64,000 nucleotides of DNA. Source: Arthrobacter sp. ISL-48. GTDB taxonomy: Bacteria > Actinomycetota > Actinomycetes > Actinomycetales > Micrococcaceae. The DNA is taken from positions 620,001 to 684,000 of the forward strand of contig NZ_JAGGPL010000003.1 of assembly GCF_018613805.1 (NCBI RefSeq), read 5' to 3'. This document shows positions 8,609 through 17,164 of this stretch, piece by piece; the first letter of the stretch is position 1, and every line of letters begins with the position of its first letter. The notes below the pieces were generated by a model, which saw nothing but the letters and a program-made list of their open reading frames with translations, was not told the DNA's origin and did no database searches. Both the position numbers and the translations under genes were made by a program.

Positions 8609-9189
8609 CAGCGGAATCTCCCAACCAATTGCGTGGACGATGCCGCCACTTCGCTGGCGCGCAGCATGAAGTCATCGCTAAACGGAACGAAAGGCAGGCG
8701 CACCGTCAGATGCACGGTGACCGTAACGGCAGTTCCGGCGGCCTGGCAGTCGGATTGGTCGCAACTGGTCGACACCTCGGCGTCTGCCGCACTGTGTCCG
8801 TAATCTGCCAAGGCTATGAGGGCTGCCTGCTCCGCCGCTGTTTGGGCCGAATGTGCGTCGGACTGGGCCACATAGACCTTTGCGGCCTGATCGGCGGCGC
8901 CGGCCACGGCAAACGATCCACCCTGGACTTGTCCCATCGTGATGATGAAGTACACCAGCGGGACCATCAGGAGCAACGCCAGGAAAGTAAACTCGACCAC
9001 CGCGCTCCCCTGCTCACGCAGCTCAGCTACCCGGAGGGGGTTGGCGGGAGAGCCTGGTTTAGTGGACCGGTCAGGCCTGGCATGCGGCGGGCCTGGCGTG
9101 GCAGGTGCAAGGCAGAGGGCTTCATTGAACCTGGCTCGAAGCCAGGCCCGCCACGAATCCCTGCTGGGTTCAGGGCTGGATTGCGGCAT
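8608..9189 (-). CDS. TadE/TadF-like minor pilin
   Basis: Protein of 193 residues from the ATG at 9189 (the frame extends to 9231, but the ATG overlaps the end of the previous gene by 20 bases, the usual coupling here). A long basic and Pro-rich N-terminus (about 1-55) precedes EQGSAVVEFTFLALLLMVPL, the TadE motif with Glu at position +5 after the Gly, then one hydrophobic helix and a 120-residue outside domain with two Cys (STSCDQSDCQ) that may form a disulfide. Likely processed like a type IVb minor pilin. The long N-terminal leader is unusual for this group. Confidence 0.82.
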   Translation of the reverse strand: MPQSSPEPSRDSWRAWLRARFNEALCLAPATPGPPHARPDRSTKPGSPANPLRVAELREQGSAVVEFTFLALLLMVPLVYFIITMGQVQGGSFAVAGAADQAAKVYVAQSDAHSAQTAAEQAALIALADYGHSAADAEVSTSCDQSDCQAAGTAVTVTVHLTVRLPFVPFSDDFMLRASEVAASSTQLVGRFR

Positions 9190-9586
9190 GACCCTTGACC
9201 TCCAGCATCTCCCGGGGGCCGATAAGACCAATCACAGGCATTGGAGCTTTGATGGTGACTTCCAGCGTCCTGAGCCCCTGAAACGTAACTTCCGATGTGC
9301 TGATGTCCTCGGCGAAGTCAGCATTCAGTGCTGTTCCAATCAGATCCCCGGCCCTTTCTGCTGCGTCCGCAGCCCCGCGGTCCGCGAGGGTCCCGTACCG
9401 GGCTCCCGAAGCAGCGGCATCGATCAGCGTATTGCGCACATGCAGGATCAGGGTGAGCTGGATTATGGCCAGGAAGAACATCGTGAGCAGGCCGCCCACC
9501 ATGACGAAGTCCACCACCGCGGAGCCGCGTTCGTCCGTGGGCGGGCCTGGCTCCGAGTCACATCCGGAGTAGCCAGGCCGACGCAT
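9170..9586 (-). CDS. TadE-like minor pilin
   Basis: Protein of 138 residues with a hydrophilic leader (1-20), then ERGSAVVDFVMVGGLLTMFF, matching the TadE pilin-like motif except that Asp replaces the usual +5 Glu, and a single membrane helix. The remaining 90 residues are extracellular, with no Cys. It starts four bases after the small pilin-like gene and overlaps the next tadE gene by 20 bases. Confidence 0.84.
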   Translation of the reverse strand: MRRPGYSGCDSEPGPPTDERGSAVVDFVMVGGLLTMFFLAIIQLTLILHVRNTLIDAAASGARYGTLADRGAADAAERAGDLIGTALNADFAEDISTSEVTFQGLRTLEVTIKAPMPVIGLIGPREMLEVKGHAAIQP

Positions 9587-9589
9587 GGC

Positions 9590-9868
9590 CTACTTTCCGA
9601 CCTTGTCCATGGCCTGGTTGAACATCGTTTCGAGTGCCGGGCCTGCGAGCGCGAGCAAACCGGCCACCAAAACAGCGGACATGAGCGTGATCATCACCCA
9701 GCCCGGGACATCGCCCCGCTCCGGGTGATCCCTGGAGGATCCGTCCTGCTGAGGCTCAACGTTTGCCATGCCACGTGCATTCGTTGCGACCGAAGTCCAG
9801 AGGCCCGCCACGATCGCCAGGAGCAGCAGGCCACTCCGGATTCCCAGATTCTTCATTTTTCGGTCCAT
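9590..9868 (-). CDS. Small Tad-locus membrane protein, candidate Flp pilin
   Basis: A 92-residue protein from the ATG at 9868 (alternatives: ATG at 9856; the frame is open to 9949). It has an N-terminal hydrophobic segment (about 12-28), a polar middle with acidic and Pro/Gln residues, and a C-terminal hydrophobic stretch beginning RGDVPGWVMITLMSAVL and ending MFNQAMDKVGK. It occupies the place of the major Flp pilin between tadC and tadE. It lacks the classic Flp start (G/A-x4-E-Y), so naming it pilin is inference from position, size and the C-terminal helix. Confidence 0.6.
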   Translation of the reverse strand: MDRKMKNLGIRSGLLLLAIVAGLWTSVATNARGMANVEPQQDGSSRDHPERGDVPGWVMITLMSAVLVAGLLALAGPALETMFNQAMDKVGK

Positions 9869-9960
9869 TTCTTTGTGTACTGGCTCACTGCGTACTAGTA
9901 AATGTCTGGGGACGGTCGGCCTGGATGTTGTCTCAAGCTCGAACGACACACGTAGACCCG

Positions 9961-10902
9961 CTAGAGGTCCAGGCTGATCGCCGCAATGCCGGGAAACACC
10001 GCGAAGACGACTGTCAGCGGAAGAACACCGAATACCAACGGAATCATCATGCCAATCTCCTTCTTGCCCGCCGATTCCATGAGGTCGCGCTTGGCAGTAT
10101 CCCGGACGTCCTGGGCCTGGGCCCGGAGCACGTCCGCCAAGGGTGTGCCCCGCTCAACTGCCACGATGATGCCATCAACAAACCTGACCAACGGGCCCAG
10201 GTCTGTCCGGGCGGAAAATTCCTGTAGAGCTTCCACCAGGGGTTTTCCGGCCCTGGTTTCGGCGAGGATTTTGGAAAAATCTTTGGAGAGCTCACCGCGT
10301 GCGCTGCGGCATACTCTGTCCAGGGCGCCCGTCGCGCTTTCGCCTGCCCCGACTGCCAGGGCCATAAGTTCAGCGAGGCTGGGGAATTCGGCCATCATCC
10401 GGGATTCCCGCCTGCGGATCTGGACGCCTAGCCAGTAGTCACGGAACATGTACCCGCCCAAGGCAGTCCCCAGGACCGCCAAGACAGCGGTGAACGGACT
10501 GAAGCTCCCGGCCACGGCACCGAGGACAACTGCCGCTAGCGAGAGAGTGAATCCTGCCGCCGCCCAGAGAAACTGTTCGGCGCGGAAATCGATCGGGGAC
10601 TTGGCGAAGCCTGCCTGGGCAAGTCGGCGGGACAGCGCCTTGGAACCCAGGTTCAGCCTGCCCAGGGCTGTCTTGCCGTCGCGCAGCAAAGGACGCATGA
10701 TCCGTTCCAGTGGGCCAAATGGGGTGACGTTCTGTTCCCCCGACCTCAGGAGCCTGGACTCAAGGTTTTGCGACTTTAGTTGTGGTTCGATGCGCTCCAT
10801 GAACGTAGTGGGACGCATAAAGGGCGTCCTGAACAGCAGCAACCAGAGGCCTGCTCCCAGACTAATGCCGCAGACGATGGCTGCCGCAGAGGTGCCTGTC
10901 AT
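9961..10902 (-). CDS. tadC: Tad pilus inner-membrane platform protein TadC
   Basis: Type II secretion F-domain protein, 313 residues, that with TadB forms the inner-membrane platform for Flp pilus assembly. Helices are near residues 5-25, 110-130, 135-155 and 285-310; the T2SSF cytoplasmic part holds FPSLAELMALAVGAGES and ARRELSKDF-like helices, followed by KEIGMMIPLVFGVLPLTV. The ATG overlaps the tadB stop by four bases. Confidence 0.9.
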   Translation of the reverse strand: MTGTSAAAIVCGISLGAGLWLLLFRTPFMRPTTFMERIEPQLKSQNLESRLLRSGEQNVTPFGPLERIMRPLLRDGKTALGRLNLGSKALSRRLAQAGFAKSPIDFRAEQFLWAAAGFTLSLAAVVLGAVAGSFSPFTAVLAVLGTALGGYMFRDYWLGVQIRRRESRMMAEFPSLAELMALAVGAGESATGALDRVCRSARGELSKDFSKILAETRAGKPLVEALQEFSARTDLGPLVRFVDGIIVAVERGTPLADVLRAQAQDVRDTAKRDLMESAGKKEIGMMIPLVFGVLPLTVVFAVFPGIAAISLDL

Positions 10903-11753
10903 CGGAGTACCCTCTCGTCCTGTGGAAGCGCGCCGATCCGCAGCATGATGGAGTAGGAGATAAGTGACACAACCAGGCCGCCCAGCAGAACACCTGCGCC
11001 CACGGGCGTGTTGTAGGCCTGGACCGCTTCAGGCCGGGTTGCAAGAAGGATCATGACGATCCAGGGAGCGGCAACAGCGAGCCTTGCTGCGTTGACAGTC
11101 CAAGACTGCCGAGCCTCAAGTTCGCCTCGGGTCCGGGCATTTTCACGAAGAAACTCAGCAAGGGTTCCCAGAAGCTTTCCAAGGTCCGAGCCGCCCACTT
11201 CCCGAGTCAGCCTGAGGGCCTCGACGATCCGGTCAGCAACCGGATCAGCCAACCGGTCTTTGAGCTTATTCAGGGACCCGTCGAACTGTCCTCCGGCACG
11301 ATAGTCGGCACCGAAGTCCCGGAAAACATGCCGGAGTTCCTCCGGGCCTTTCTCTCCCAGTTGAATCAGGGCTTCAGGCAGCGATAATCCCGCCCGGATG
11401 GCGGACCGAAGGTGATCAACGACGTCAGGCCAAAGCTGGCGAAGGACGGCGGTCCTCTTCTTTGCCCGCCAACGCACCGCACTCATGGGCAGCCAGGAAC
11501 CGAAAAGACCAAAACACACAGAGATCGGCCAAGATCGGCTGATCGCAAAGAACGCGAGTGCCACAAACAGGCCCAGTCCGAGGCAGGTGGCAATCAAGCC
11601 GGTTCCGGTCACTCTTTCTATTCCGGCCGAGGCGAGCAGGTCGCCCAACCGATCCACCTTTGCAGGCCTGGGCGTCGGCTCCGGTTGCTCCCAGAAAGAC
11701 CACCAAACAAGAAATAGTCCCGTTCCGGCAAGTACCCCGACTAAGGGCGCCAT
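10899..11753 (-). CDS. tadB: Tad pilus inner-membrane platform protein TadB
   Basis: Second F-domain platform protein, 284 residues. N-terminal helix (about 1-20), paired helices (about 50-90), a cytoplasmic domain with LPEALIQLGEKGPEELRHVF and ALRLTREVGGSDLGKLL, then two C-terminal helices ending before PQDERVLR. The ATG shares one base with the tadA stop (TGATG), and its own stop overlaps tadC. Confidence 0.9.
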   Translation of the reverse strand: MAPLVGVLAGTGLFLVWWSFWEQPEPTPRPAKVDRLGDLLASAGIERVTGTGLIATCLGLGLFVALAFFAISRSWPISVCFGLFGSWLPMSAVRWRAKKRTAVLRQLWPDVVDHLRSAIRAGLSLPEALIQLGEKGPEELRHVFRDFGADYRAGGQFDGSLNKLKDRLADPVADRIVEALRLTREVGGSDLGKLLGTLAEFLRENARTRGELEARQSWTVNAARLAVAAPWIVMILLATRPEAVQAYNTPVGAGVLLGGLVVSLISYSIMLRIGALPQDERVLR

Positions 11754-12976
11754 CAGCGCGGCTCCAGCAGCGCCGCGACGTCGTAACCTGCTCGTGCGAA
11801 TTTCTCGGCCGACGGCATTGAATTAACCTTGGGCTGCAGCTGCCCGTCAGCAACGGCGAACACCATCGATGACTCAATGATGCCGTTCTCCACGCGCCGG
11901 CCCAGGGACAGAATTTCTGTCACCTGCCGCCGACCGTTGGCCTGTCGGCTGCAGTGCACTACTAGGTCAATGCAGGAGGCAACGGTCGGAACCACAAAGG
12001 CGCTGGAGATGTTTTCGCCGGCCAGCAGGGGAAGGGTGCAGATCTTGGTTACCGCGTCGTGGGCAGAATTCGCGTGGACCGTGCACATGCCTGGCAGGCC
12101 ACTATTTAAGGCGATCAGCATGTCCAGGCTTTCGGCTTCACGGACTTCGCCCACCACGAGGCGGTCCGGGCGCATCCTGAGCGCTTCCTTGACCAGCCTG
12201 CGCAGCGGGATCTCTCCTTCCCCCTCAAGGTTGGGCTGGCGGCATTGCAAGCCCACTACGTCCCGCAAAGGAAACTGTAGTTCGAAGATCTCCTCGACCG
12301 TGATGACCCGTTCCCGGCTGCCAATGCTCGCTGCGAGGCAATTGAGCATTGTTGTCTTGCCCGCCTGGGTAGCGCCCGAGACCAGGATATTCAGTCCGCT
12401 GGCTACCGCGGCACCCAAGAACCGGGCCGACTGAGGGGTCAGGGTGCCTAACTCCACGAGGTGTTCCAACCTGCTTGCCTTGACAACAAACTTGCGGATG
12501 TTGACAGCCCAGTGGCGGCGGGTTACGTCCGGGATGACCACGTGAAGCCTTGAGCCGTCAGGCAATGCGGCGTCCACAAATGGCGACGACATGTCGAGGC
12601 GGCGGCCGGAACTCTTCAGCATGCGCTCCACGAGGTCACGCACCTGCTGATCCGTCAGGCTCAGGGAGGTCAGCTCGGATTCGCCGTTTCGGGCAACATA
12701 GATTTCGTTCGGGGCATTCAGCCAGATCTCCTCTATAGAGGGATCGTCCAACAGCGGCTGGAGAACCCCGAAGCCGGCAACCGCATCAAAAACGAACCTG
12801 CGGGCGGCGTCCAGCGGACCAATCGGCGGGAGTGGTCCCATGAGGGCACGCTCGTCATAGTCAGTTACGGCTGCCTCGACCAATCGGCGAACCTCGCCCG
12901 CCTGACGCAACGGATCTAGACCGCGACGACGGATCAGCTCGCGTACTTCGTCCTCCACGATTCCCACAGCGTCCAT
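11753..12976 (-). CDS. tadA: Tad pilus assembly ATPase TadA (CpaF)
   Basis: Secretion ATPase of the VirB11/CpaF family that powers Flp pilus assembly, 407 residues from the ATG at 12976 (the frame is open to 13093, but a GGGGAACT site directly precedes this ATG and the protein then begins like other CpaF proteins, MDAVGIVEDEVREL). Visible parts: N-terminal helical domain, FDAVAGFGVLQPLLDDPSIE, Walker A SGATQAGKTTML, Asp box VEEIFELQF, Walker B LVVGEVREAE and the His box MCTVHANSAHDA. First gene of the 13-8.2 kb Tad operon; a promoter and a DnaA-box-like site lie upstream. Confidence 0.94.
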   Translation of the reverse strand: MDAVGIVEDEVRELIRRRGLDPLRQAGEVRRLVEAAVTDYDERALMGPLPPIGPLDAARRFVFDAVAGFGVLQPLLDDPSIEEIWLNAPNEIYVARNGESELTSLSLTDQQVRDLVERMLKSSGRRLDMSSPFVDAALPDGSRLHVVIPDVTRRHWAVNIRKFVVKASRLEHLVELGTLTPQSARFLGAAVASGLNILVSGATQAGKTTMLNCLAASIGSRERVITVEEIFELQFPLRDVVGLQCRQPNLEGEGEIPLRRLVKEALRMRPDRLVVGEVREAESLDMLIALNSGLPGMCTVHANSAHDAVTKICTLPLLAGENISSAFVVPTVASCIDLVVHCSRQANGRRQVTEILSLGRRVENGIIESSMVFAVADGQLQPKVNSMPSAEKFARAGYDVAALLEPR

Positions 12977-13026
12977 AGTTCCCCAATACAACTGCCGCCC
13001 CCGGCCGAGGCAGTTCAACTGGGTAC

Positions 13027-13055
13027 AGCCTAGGGAGCGTACAGCACGGCAACAA
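13027..13055 (-). promoter_or_regulatory. Putative promoter of the tadA operon
   Basis: TTGTTG (13055-13050) and TAGGCT (13032-13027) on the minus strand are 17 bp apart, a good vegetative-sigma geometry, and lie about 50 bases before the tadA ATG. Strength is unknown. Confidence 0.5.
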
Positions 13056-13070
13056 GTCATACGGGAGGAG

Positions 13071-13079
13071 TGTGGATAA
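13071..13079 (-). promoter_or_regulatory. Perfect DnaA-box sequence upstream of tadA
   Basis: TTATCCACA on the minus strand, 15 bp upstream of the putative tadA -35. A CGCATCA word follows at 13086-13092 on the plus strand. The same nine bases occur once more that I could find, upstream of the other Tad operon (52201-52209). Whether DnaA binds is not known. Confidence 0.55.
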
Positions 13080-13265
13080 CGGAGCCGCATCATTCACACT
13101 GGTAACAGCAGAATCACTGGTTTCACTGGGCACTCCGGTGTTAGGGTGAGCGCGTCAAGGTCTCGATATTCCCCAGTTCAGTGTCTCCTGGCCGGATTTC
13201 GCTGCAGCTGTTAAACCCCTAATGATGCGCTTTTGGGGAGCTCGTCATTTGTCTCCGGAGCCAAT

Positions 13266-15719
13266 ATGAAGCGGAACCAGCTCAATAGTCGTCGCTATTT
13301 CCTGCAAGCTCTGGGGGCAGCAGCTTTGACTGCTTCACTCGTGACGGGACCGGGATTAGCCAGCACCTCATTCGCCGTTGAACCCAGTCCAACGCCAGCT
13401 CCGTCGGAGTCCCATGCCCCGGTGACCGGGCCGGTCACCGCTTCGCCCACGCCAACGCCTGCCGTGCAGCAGGAGCCGACAAAAACGCCCACACTGGTTC
13501 CTGCAACTGGCAGTCTCCCTGTTCCTGAAACTGGCAGCGCCCGCGGAACAATGGCTGAGGCGATCGGAGTCGGCGGCGCAGAGATGGGCCAGCGATCGAA
13601 ACGCGTGACCGAGGCTTCCTCCGCTGGCGCGCCGAACAGACTGAGCACGGAATCGATGGGAACAGAAGGGACTTGGACGCCTACTTTTGGGGTGCAGGGG
13701 CTGGATGTCAGTGGTCACCAGACAAGCGTGGACTGGCAGCAGCAGTGGAACATGGGCGCACGCTTTGCCTATGTCAAGGCGAGCGAGGGCAACTACTACA
13801 CCAATCCATCATTTGGCTCCCAGTACAACGGTTCCAGGAATGTTGGCATGATCCGGGGAGCCTACCATTTCGCCATCCCCAACTGGTCGTCGGGTGCCGA
13901 CCAGGCAAGCTACTTCGTTCAAAACGGTGGGGGATGGAGTCCCGACGGGTACACGATGCCACCCGTGCTTGACTTCGAATTTAACCCATATGAGGGTAGG
14001 ACCATCAACGGCTTCTATTTCGGCAATACGTGCTATGGAATGTCGCCGGCACAGCTGAGCTCCTGGGTCCGTGACTTCGGGAACACCATGCTGTCTTTAA
14101 CCGGCCGCTTGCCTGTCATATATACCAACACCAGCTGGTGGAAGCAATGCCTCGGAGATCCTGCAGGCTTCGGGGATTATCCGCTGTGGGTGGCGGCGTA
14201 CCCGGCCTCGCCCTCAAATAATGCGGGAGCTATTCCCTCGAGTTGGGGAACTTACAGCATATGGCAGTACAGCAGCACGGGACCCTTCGCGGGCGATTCC
14301 AACGTGTGGAATGGGGACTACTCGTCGTTGGCGATATTTGCGGGCACACGGCCGTTCGGGTCCTTTGATTCCGGAACTATCGAGCGTACCGAAACGACAA
14401 CCGCCCTGCGGCTCCGCGGATGGGCCGTGGACAAAGCTCTGCCTGGAGCCACCACAGAGGTACACGCGTACGTCACGTCACCATCCGGAACCACTGCGCT
14501 TTATAAGATGCCGGCGACGTCCTATCGACCAGACGTAAATCAAGTTACCGGGCTCGGAGATTTCCACGGTTTCGACCAACAAATACCCGTTAGTACGTCA
14601 GGCACCTATAACGTATGTTCCTACGCCATCGGAAAGTTCACTAACGTGAGCATCGGATGTATGTCGATCGTAGTCGAGGGGGCAGAACCGCCCATCGGCA
14701 GCTTGGATGAACTGACTGAGGAACGCACCGCTACTAAAGTGACGCTCAAGACAAAGGGCTGGGCGGTGGACATGAGCAGAAAGTCTGCCACTGCGGTAGT
14801 CCGCGCTGACCTGTACAGACCCGATGGATCAAAATCCTCGTACCAAATCAATGCTGCGGACTACCGGCCCGATGTCGACCAGTTCCTAGGGGCCGGCACA
14901 AACCACGGGTTCCACCTTGATGTCGATATCAGGGCGGCTGGTGACTACAAGCTGTGTGCCGTCGCAACAGGGCAGTTCCTGCAGAGTGACCTCGGCTGTA
15001 AAACGCTGAGGATCACTCCGGCCCCCTCGCCAATTGGAACTCTCGATTCCCTGAATGTTAAAAAGACTACTTCCCAGGCATTGCTGTCTGTACGTGGCTG
15101 GACGGTCGATTACAGCGACCCTGCATCTCCTGTTGCTGTACATGTATATGTGTATGCGCCGGACGGTTCGAGCAAGCTCGTCCAGTTGTCGACAACAACG
15201 ACCAGGACGGACGTCAATCAGTTTCTTGGGATTTCAGGGGTGCACGGCTATGAACAGGACATCCCTGTAACCTCCCCTGGAGAATACACAGTCTGTACAT
15301 ACGGGATCGCCCTAAGTCCCGTTTCCCCGAGCAATACCGCCCTGGGTTGCAAGACCGTTAACGCAGGATTTGCTGCAAGCCCGGTGGGATACCTGGACTC
15401 GGCTACTGTTCAGGTTTCCGGTGGGGTTGCAACCCTCGTTTCAACGGGTTGGGCGGTTGACCGGGATGTCCCGTCTGTATCAATCGACATCCACACCTAC
15501 GTCACTGCTCCTGACGGCACTGTTACTAATTTCCCGACTCCAGCGAATCTGTCCAGGCCGGACGTCAACCAGGTTTTGGGAATCAGCGGGAACCACGGCT
15601 ACACGTCGAAAAAGGTAATAACTCAACGGGGCCGTTATGCGGTCTGCACTTACGGGATCGCAGCATCACCGTTCACACTTGGAAATTCTGCGCTGGGGTG
15701 CCAAACCCTCACCTACTGA
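13266..15719 (+). CDS. Secreted GH25 muramidase with four C-terminal repeats
   Basis: Cell-wall lysozyme of family GH25, 817 residues. The ATG at 13266 is chosen for GGAG five bases upstream. The N-terminus has a twin-arginine signal (SRRYFLQ then a hydrophobic core to about residue 38), suggesting folded export by Tat. A Pro/Thr/Ser-rich linker (about 39-140) precedes the GH25 domain (about 150-365), with catalytic Asp in GLDVSGHQ and the DxE pair in VLDFEFNP. Four repeats of about 105 residues follow (about 370-817), each with G-W-A/T-V-D, R-x-D-V-N/D-Q, G-x-x-H/G-G-F/Y and two Cys (C-x-Y-x-I ... G-C); these probably bind the wall. Transcribed divergently from tadA. Confidence 0.92.
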   Translation: MKRNQLNSRRYFLQALGAAALTASLVTGPGLASTSFAVEPSPTPAPSESHAPVTGPVTASPTPTPAVQQEPTKTPTLVPATGSLPVPETGSARGTMAEAIGVGGAEMGQRSKRVTEASSAGAPNRLSTESMGTEGTWTPTFGVQGLDVSGHQTSVDWQQQWNMGARFAYVKASEGNYYTNPSFGSQYNGSRNVGMIRGAYHFAIPNWSSGADQASYFVQNGGGWSPDGYTMPPVLDFEFNPYEGRTINGFYFGNTCYGMSPAQLSSWVRDFGNTMLSLTGRLPVIYTNTSWWKQCLGDPAGFGDYPLWVAAYPASPSNNAGAIPSSWGTYSIWQYSSTGPFAGDSNVWNGDYSSLAIFAGTRPFGSFDSGTIERTETTTALRLRGWAVDKALPGATTEVHAYVTSPSGTTALYKMPATSYRPDVNQVTGLGDFHGFDQQIPVSTSGTYNVCSYAIGKFTNVSIGCMSIVVEGAEPPIGSLDELTEERTATKVTLKTKGWAVDMSRKSATAVVRADLYRPDGSKSSYQINAADYRPDVDQFLGAGTNHGFHLDVDIRAAGDYKLCAVATGQFLQSDLGCKTLRITPAPSPIGTLDSLNVKKTTSQALLSVRGWTVDYSDPASPVAVHVYVYAPDGSSKLVQLSTTTTRTDVNQFLGISGVHGYEQDIPVTSPGEYTVCTYGIALSPVSPSNTALGCKTVNAGFAASPVGYLDSATVQVSGGVATLVSTGWAVDRDVPSVSIDIHTYVTAPDGTVTNFPTPANLSRPDVNQVLGISGNHGYTSKKVITQRGRYAVCTYGIAASPFTLGNSALGCQTLTY

Positions 15720-15885
15720 TTTCGCGTGCTGTCGCTGGTCCGACTACCTACCTGAGGCTCGATTCCCGCAGGTTGGAGATGCCCGGCCATTCGGCCCTGC
15801 ACGCGGTTCCGGGGTAAGATTCACTTCGGCCAAATTGGCAACGCGCACGGGCGCCGTGCTGGCAACATAGGATCGGAGATCTTGA

Positions 15886-17157
15886 GTGGCTTCGATAGCT
15901 GCACCTGCCTTGTTGAGGCGTTTTGGCGGTTTCGCGACGTCGCTCGTGGTCTCGACTGTTATTAACTTGCTGGCAATCCCGTTCGTGATTTCCACCCTGG
16001 GCGGAGACATTTGGGGCGAACTAGCCCTGGCACAGGCAACCGCGGCCGTCTTCGGCATCCTCGTGGCCTTCGGATGGGGCACTGTCGGGGCCGCCTTGGT
16101 GGCGTCACTTCCGCCCGGGCGACGCCCACAAATGTTCCTGGACTCATTAGTCAGCCGCGTTTATCTCTTCATGTTCGCTGCGCCGGTGATGTTCATTGTT
16201 GTCCTGATGCTTGGCAGCTTCGACCCCCCGGCGGCGGCATTAGCTTCAATCGCCTATTTGCTGCCGTTCGTTGGGGCTTCGTGGTACTTTATCGGCCAGG
16301 CGAAACCATGGCAGCTCCTGGTTTTCGACGTCCTCCCGCAAGGTCTTGGGACCGTCGTCGGCGTCATCTTAATCCAGTTCGCTCCGCACCCATTTGTATT
16401 CGTGCTGTGCCTTCTCCTCTTCAACCTGATCGCTGTGATAGCGGGAGCACTCGGCGCCCTGCAGCCCAAAGAAACCAAGGGCGGGCAGCCCCTGAAGCTG
16501 GACCTCGGCCTTGTAGCTGCAATCCGTCGACTTCGCGACCAGAAGCACGGGGTTATAGCAGCCGGCACTGGAAGCCTGAACAGCAACCTGCCAATGATCG
16601 CAGTTAAGCTTGTAGTCGCAGCCGCGCTCCCCCAATATGCCCTTGCGGATAAGCTCTTCCGTTTTGCTGTTGCCGGGTTTGGCCCTGTTCTTCAGGTAAT
16701 ACAGGGCTGGATTCCTGAAGCCGGCCCTGACCAAAGCACCCACCGGATCCGCAGGGTGGCAAACCTGGCCCCGGCCGTTGGCCTCCTTGGAGGAGTCTGC
16801 CTGGCCGTCTTGACACCCTGGGCAAGTTCCGTCTTTTCCCGAGGCGAAATCCAGGTCGATTTTGCCCTCAGCATCCCTTTCGGACTGATTCTTGCCGGAG
16901 TCATCGTGGCCCAGGTAGTGGGCCTGGCATGTCTCATCCCGCTCGGCAAGGGAGCTGCCCTGGCTAAATCGACGGCGATCGGCGCGGCCTTCAACGTTCC
17001 GATGATGTTCGTCCTAGGCGTCATGTTCGGTGCGCCTGGCGTTGCCTGGGCTGTCGGCCTCGCTGAACTCGTGGTTGCCGGCTACCAGATCATGGTGGTC
17101 CGGGATAGCCTCAAGCACCTCGTCCAGCCGCCCGTCGCAACCGTGGAACCACGATAG
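15886..17157 (+). CDS. Wzx-like polysaccharide flippase (MOP superfamily)
   Basis: Multi-pass membrane protein, 423 residues with about 12 hydrophobic segments, resembling polysaccharide flippases of the MOP superfamily. The N-terminus RRFGGFATSLVVSTVINLLAIP and the paired-helix pattern with a central hydrophilic loop are typical; there is no strict sequence motif. Start is GTG, with GGAG about seven bases upstream. It opens the plus-strand side of the polysaccharide locus and would move an undecaprenyl-linked repeat unit across the membrane. Its presence beside an ABC-type exporter (33.2-34.9 kb) means two export routes in one locus. Confidence 0.82.
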   Translation: MASIAAPALLRRFGGFATSLVVSTVINLLAIPFVISTLGGDIWGELALAQATAAVFGILVAFGWGTVGAALVASLPPGRRPQMFLDSLVSRVYLFMFAAPVMFIVVLMLGSFDPPAAALASIAYLLPFVGASWYFIGQAKPWQLLVFDVLPQGLGTVVGVILIQFAPHPFVFVLCLLLFNLIAVIAGALGALQPKETKGGQPLKLDLGLVAAIRRLRDQKHGVIAAGTGSLNSNLPMIAVKLVVAAALPQYALADKLFRFAVAGFGPVLQVIQGWIPEAGPDQSTHRIRRVANLAPAVGLLGGVCLAVLTPWASSVFSRGEIQVDFALSIPFGLILAGVIVAQVVGLACLIPLGKGAALAKSTAIGAAFNVPMMFVLGVMFGAPGVAWAVGLAELVVAGYQIMVVRDSLKHLVQPPVATVEPR

Positions 17158-17164
17158 AGGGCAG

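Noticed and set aside
12780..12790. GCATCAAA word inside tadA
   Set aside because: Inside coding sequence with no partner site; an eight-base word is expected about this often by chance. A similar copy in lpqB (near 61604) was rejected for the same reason.
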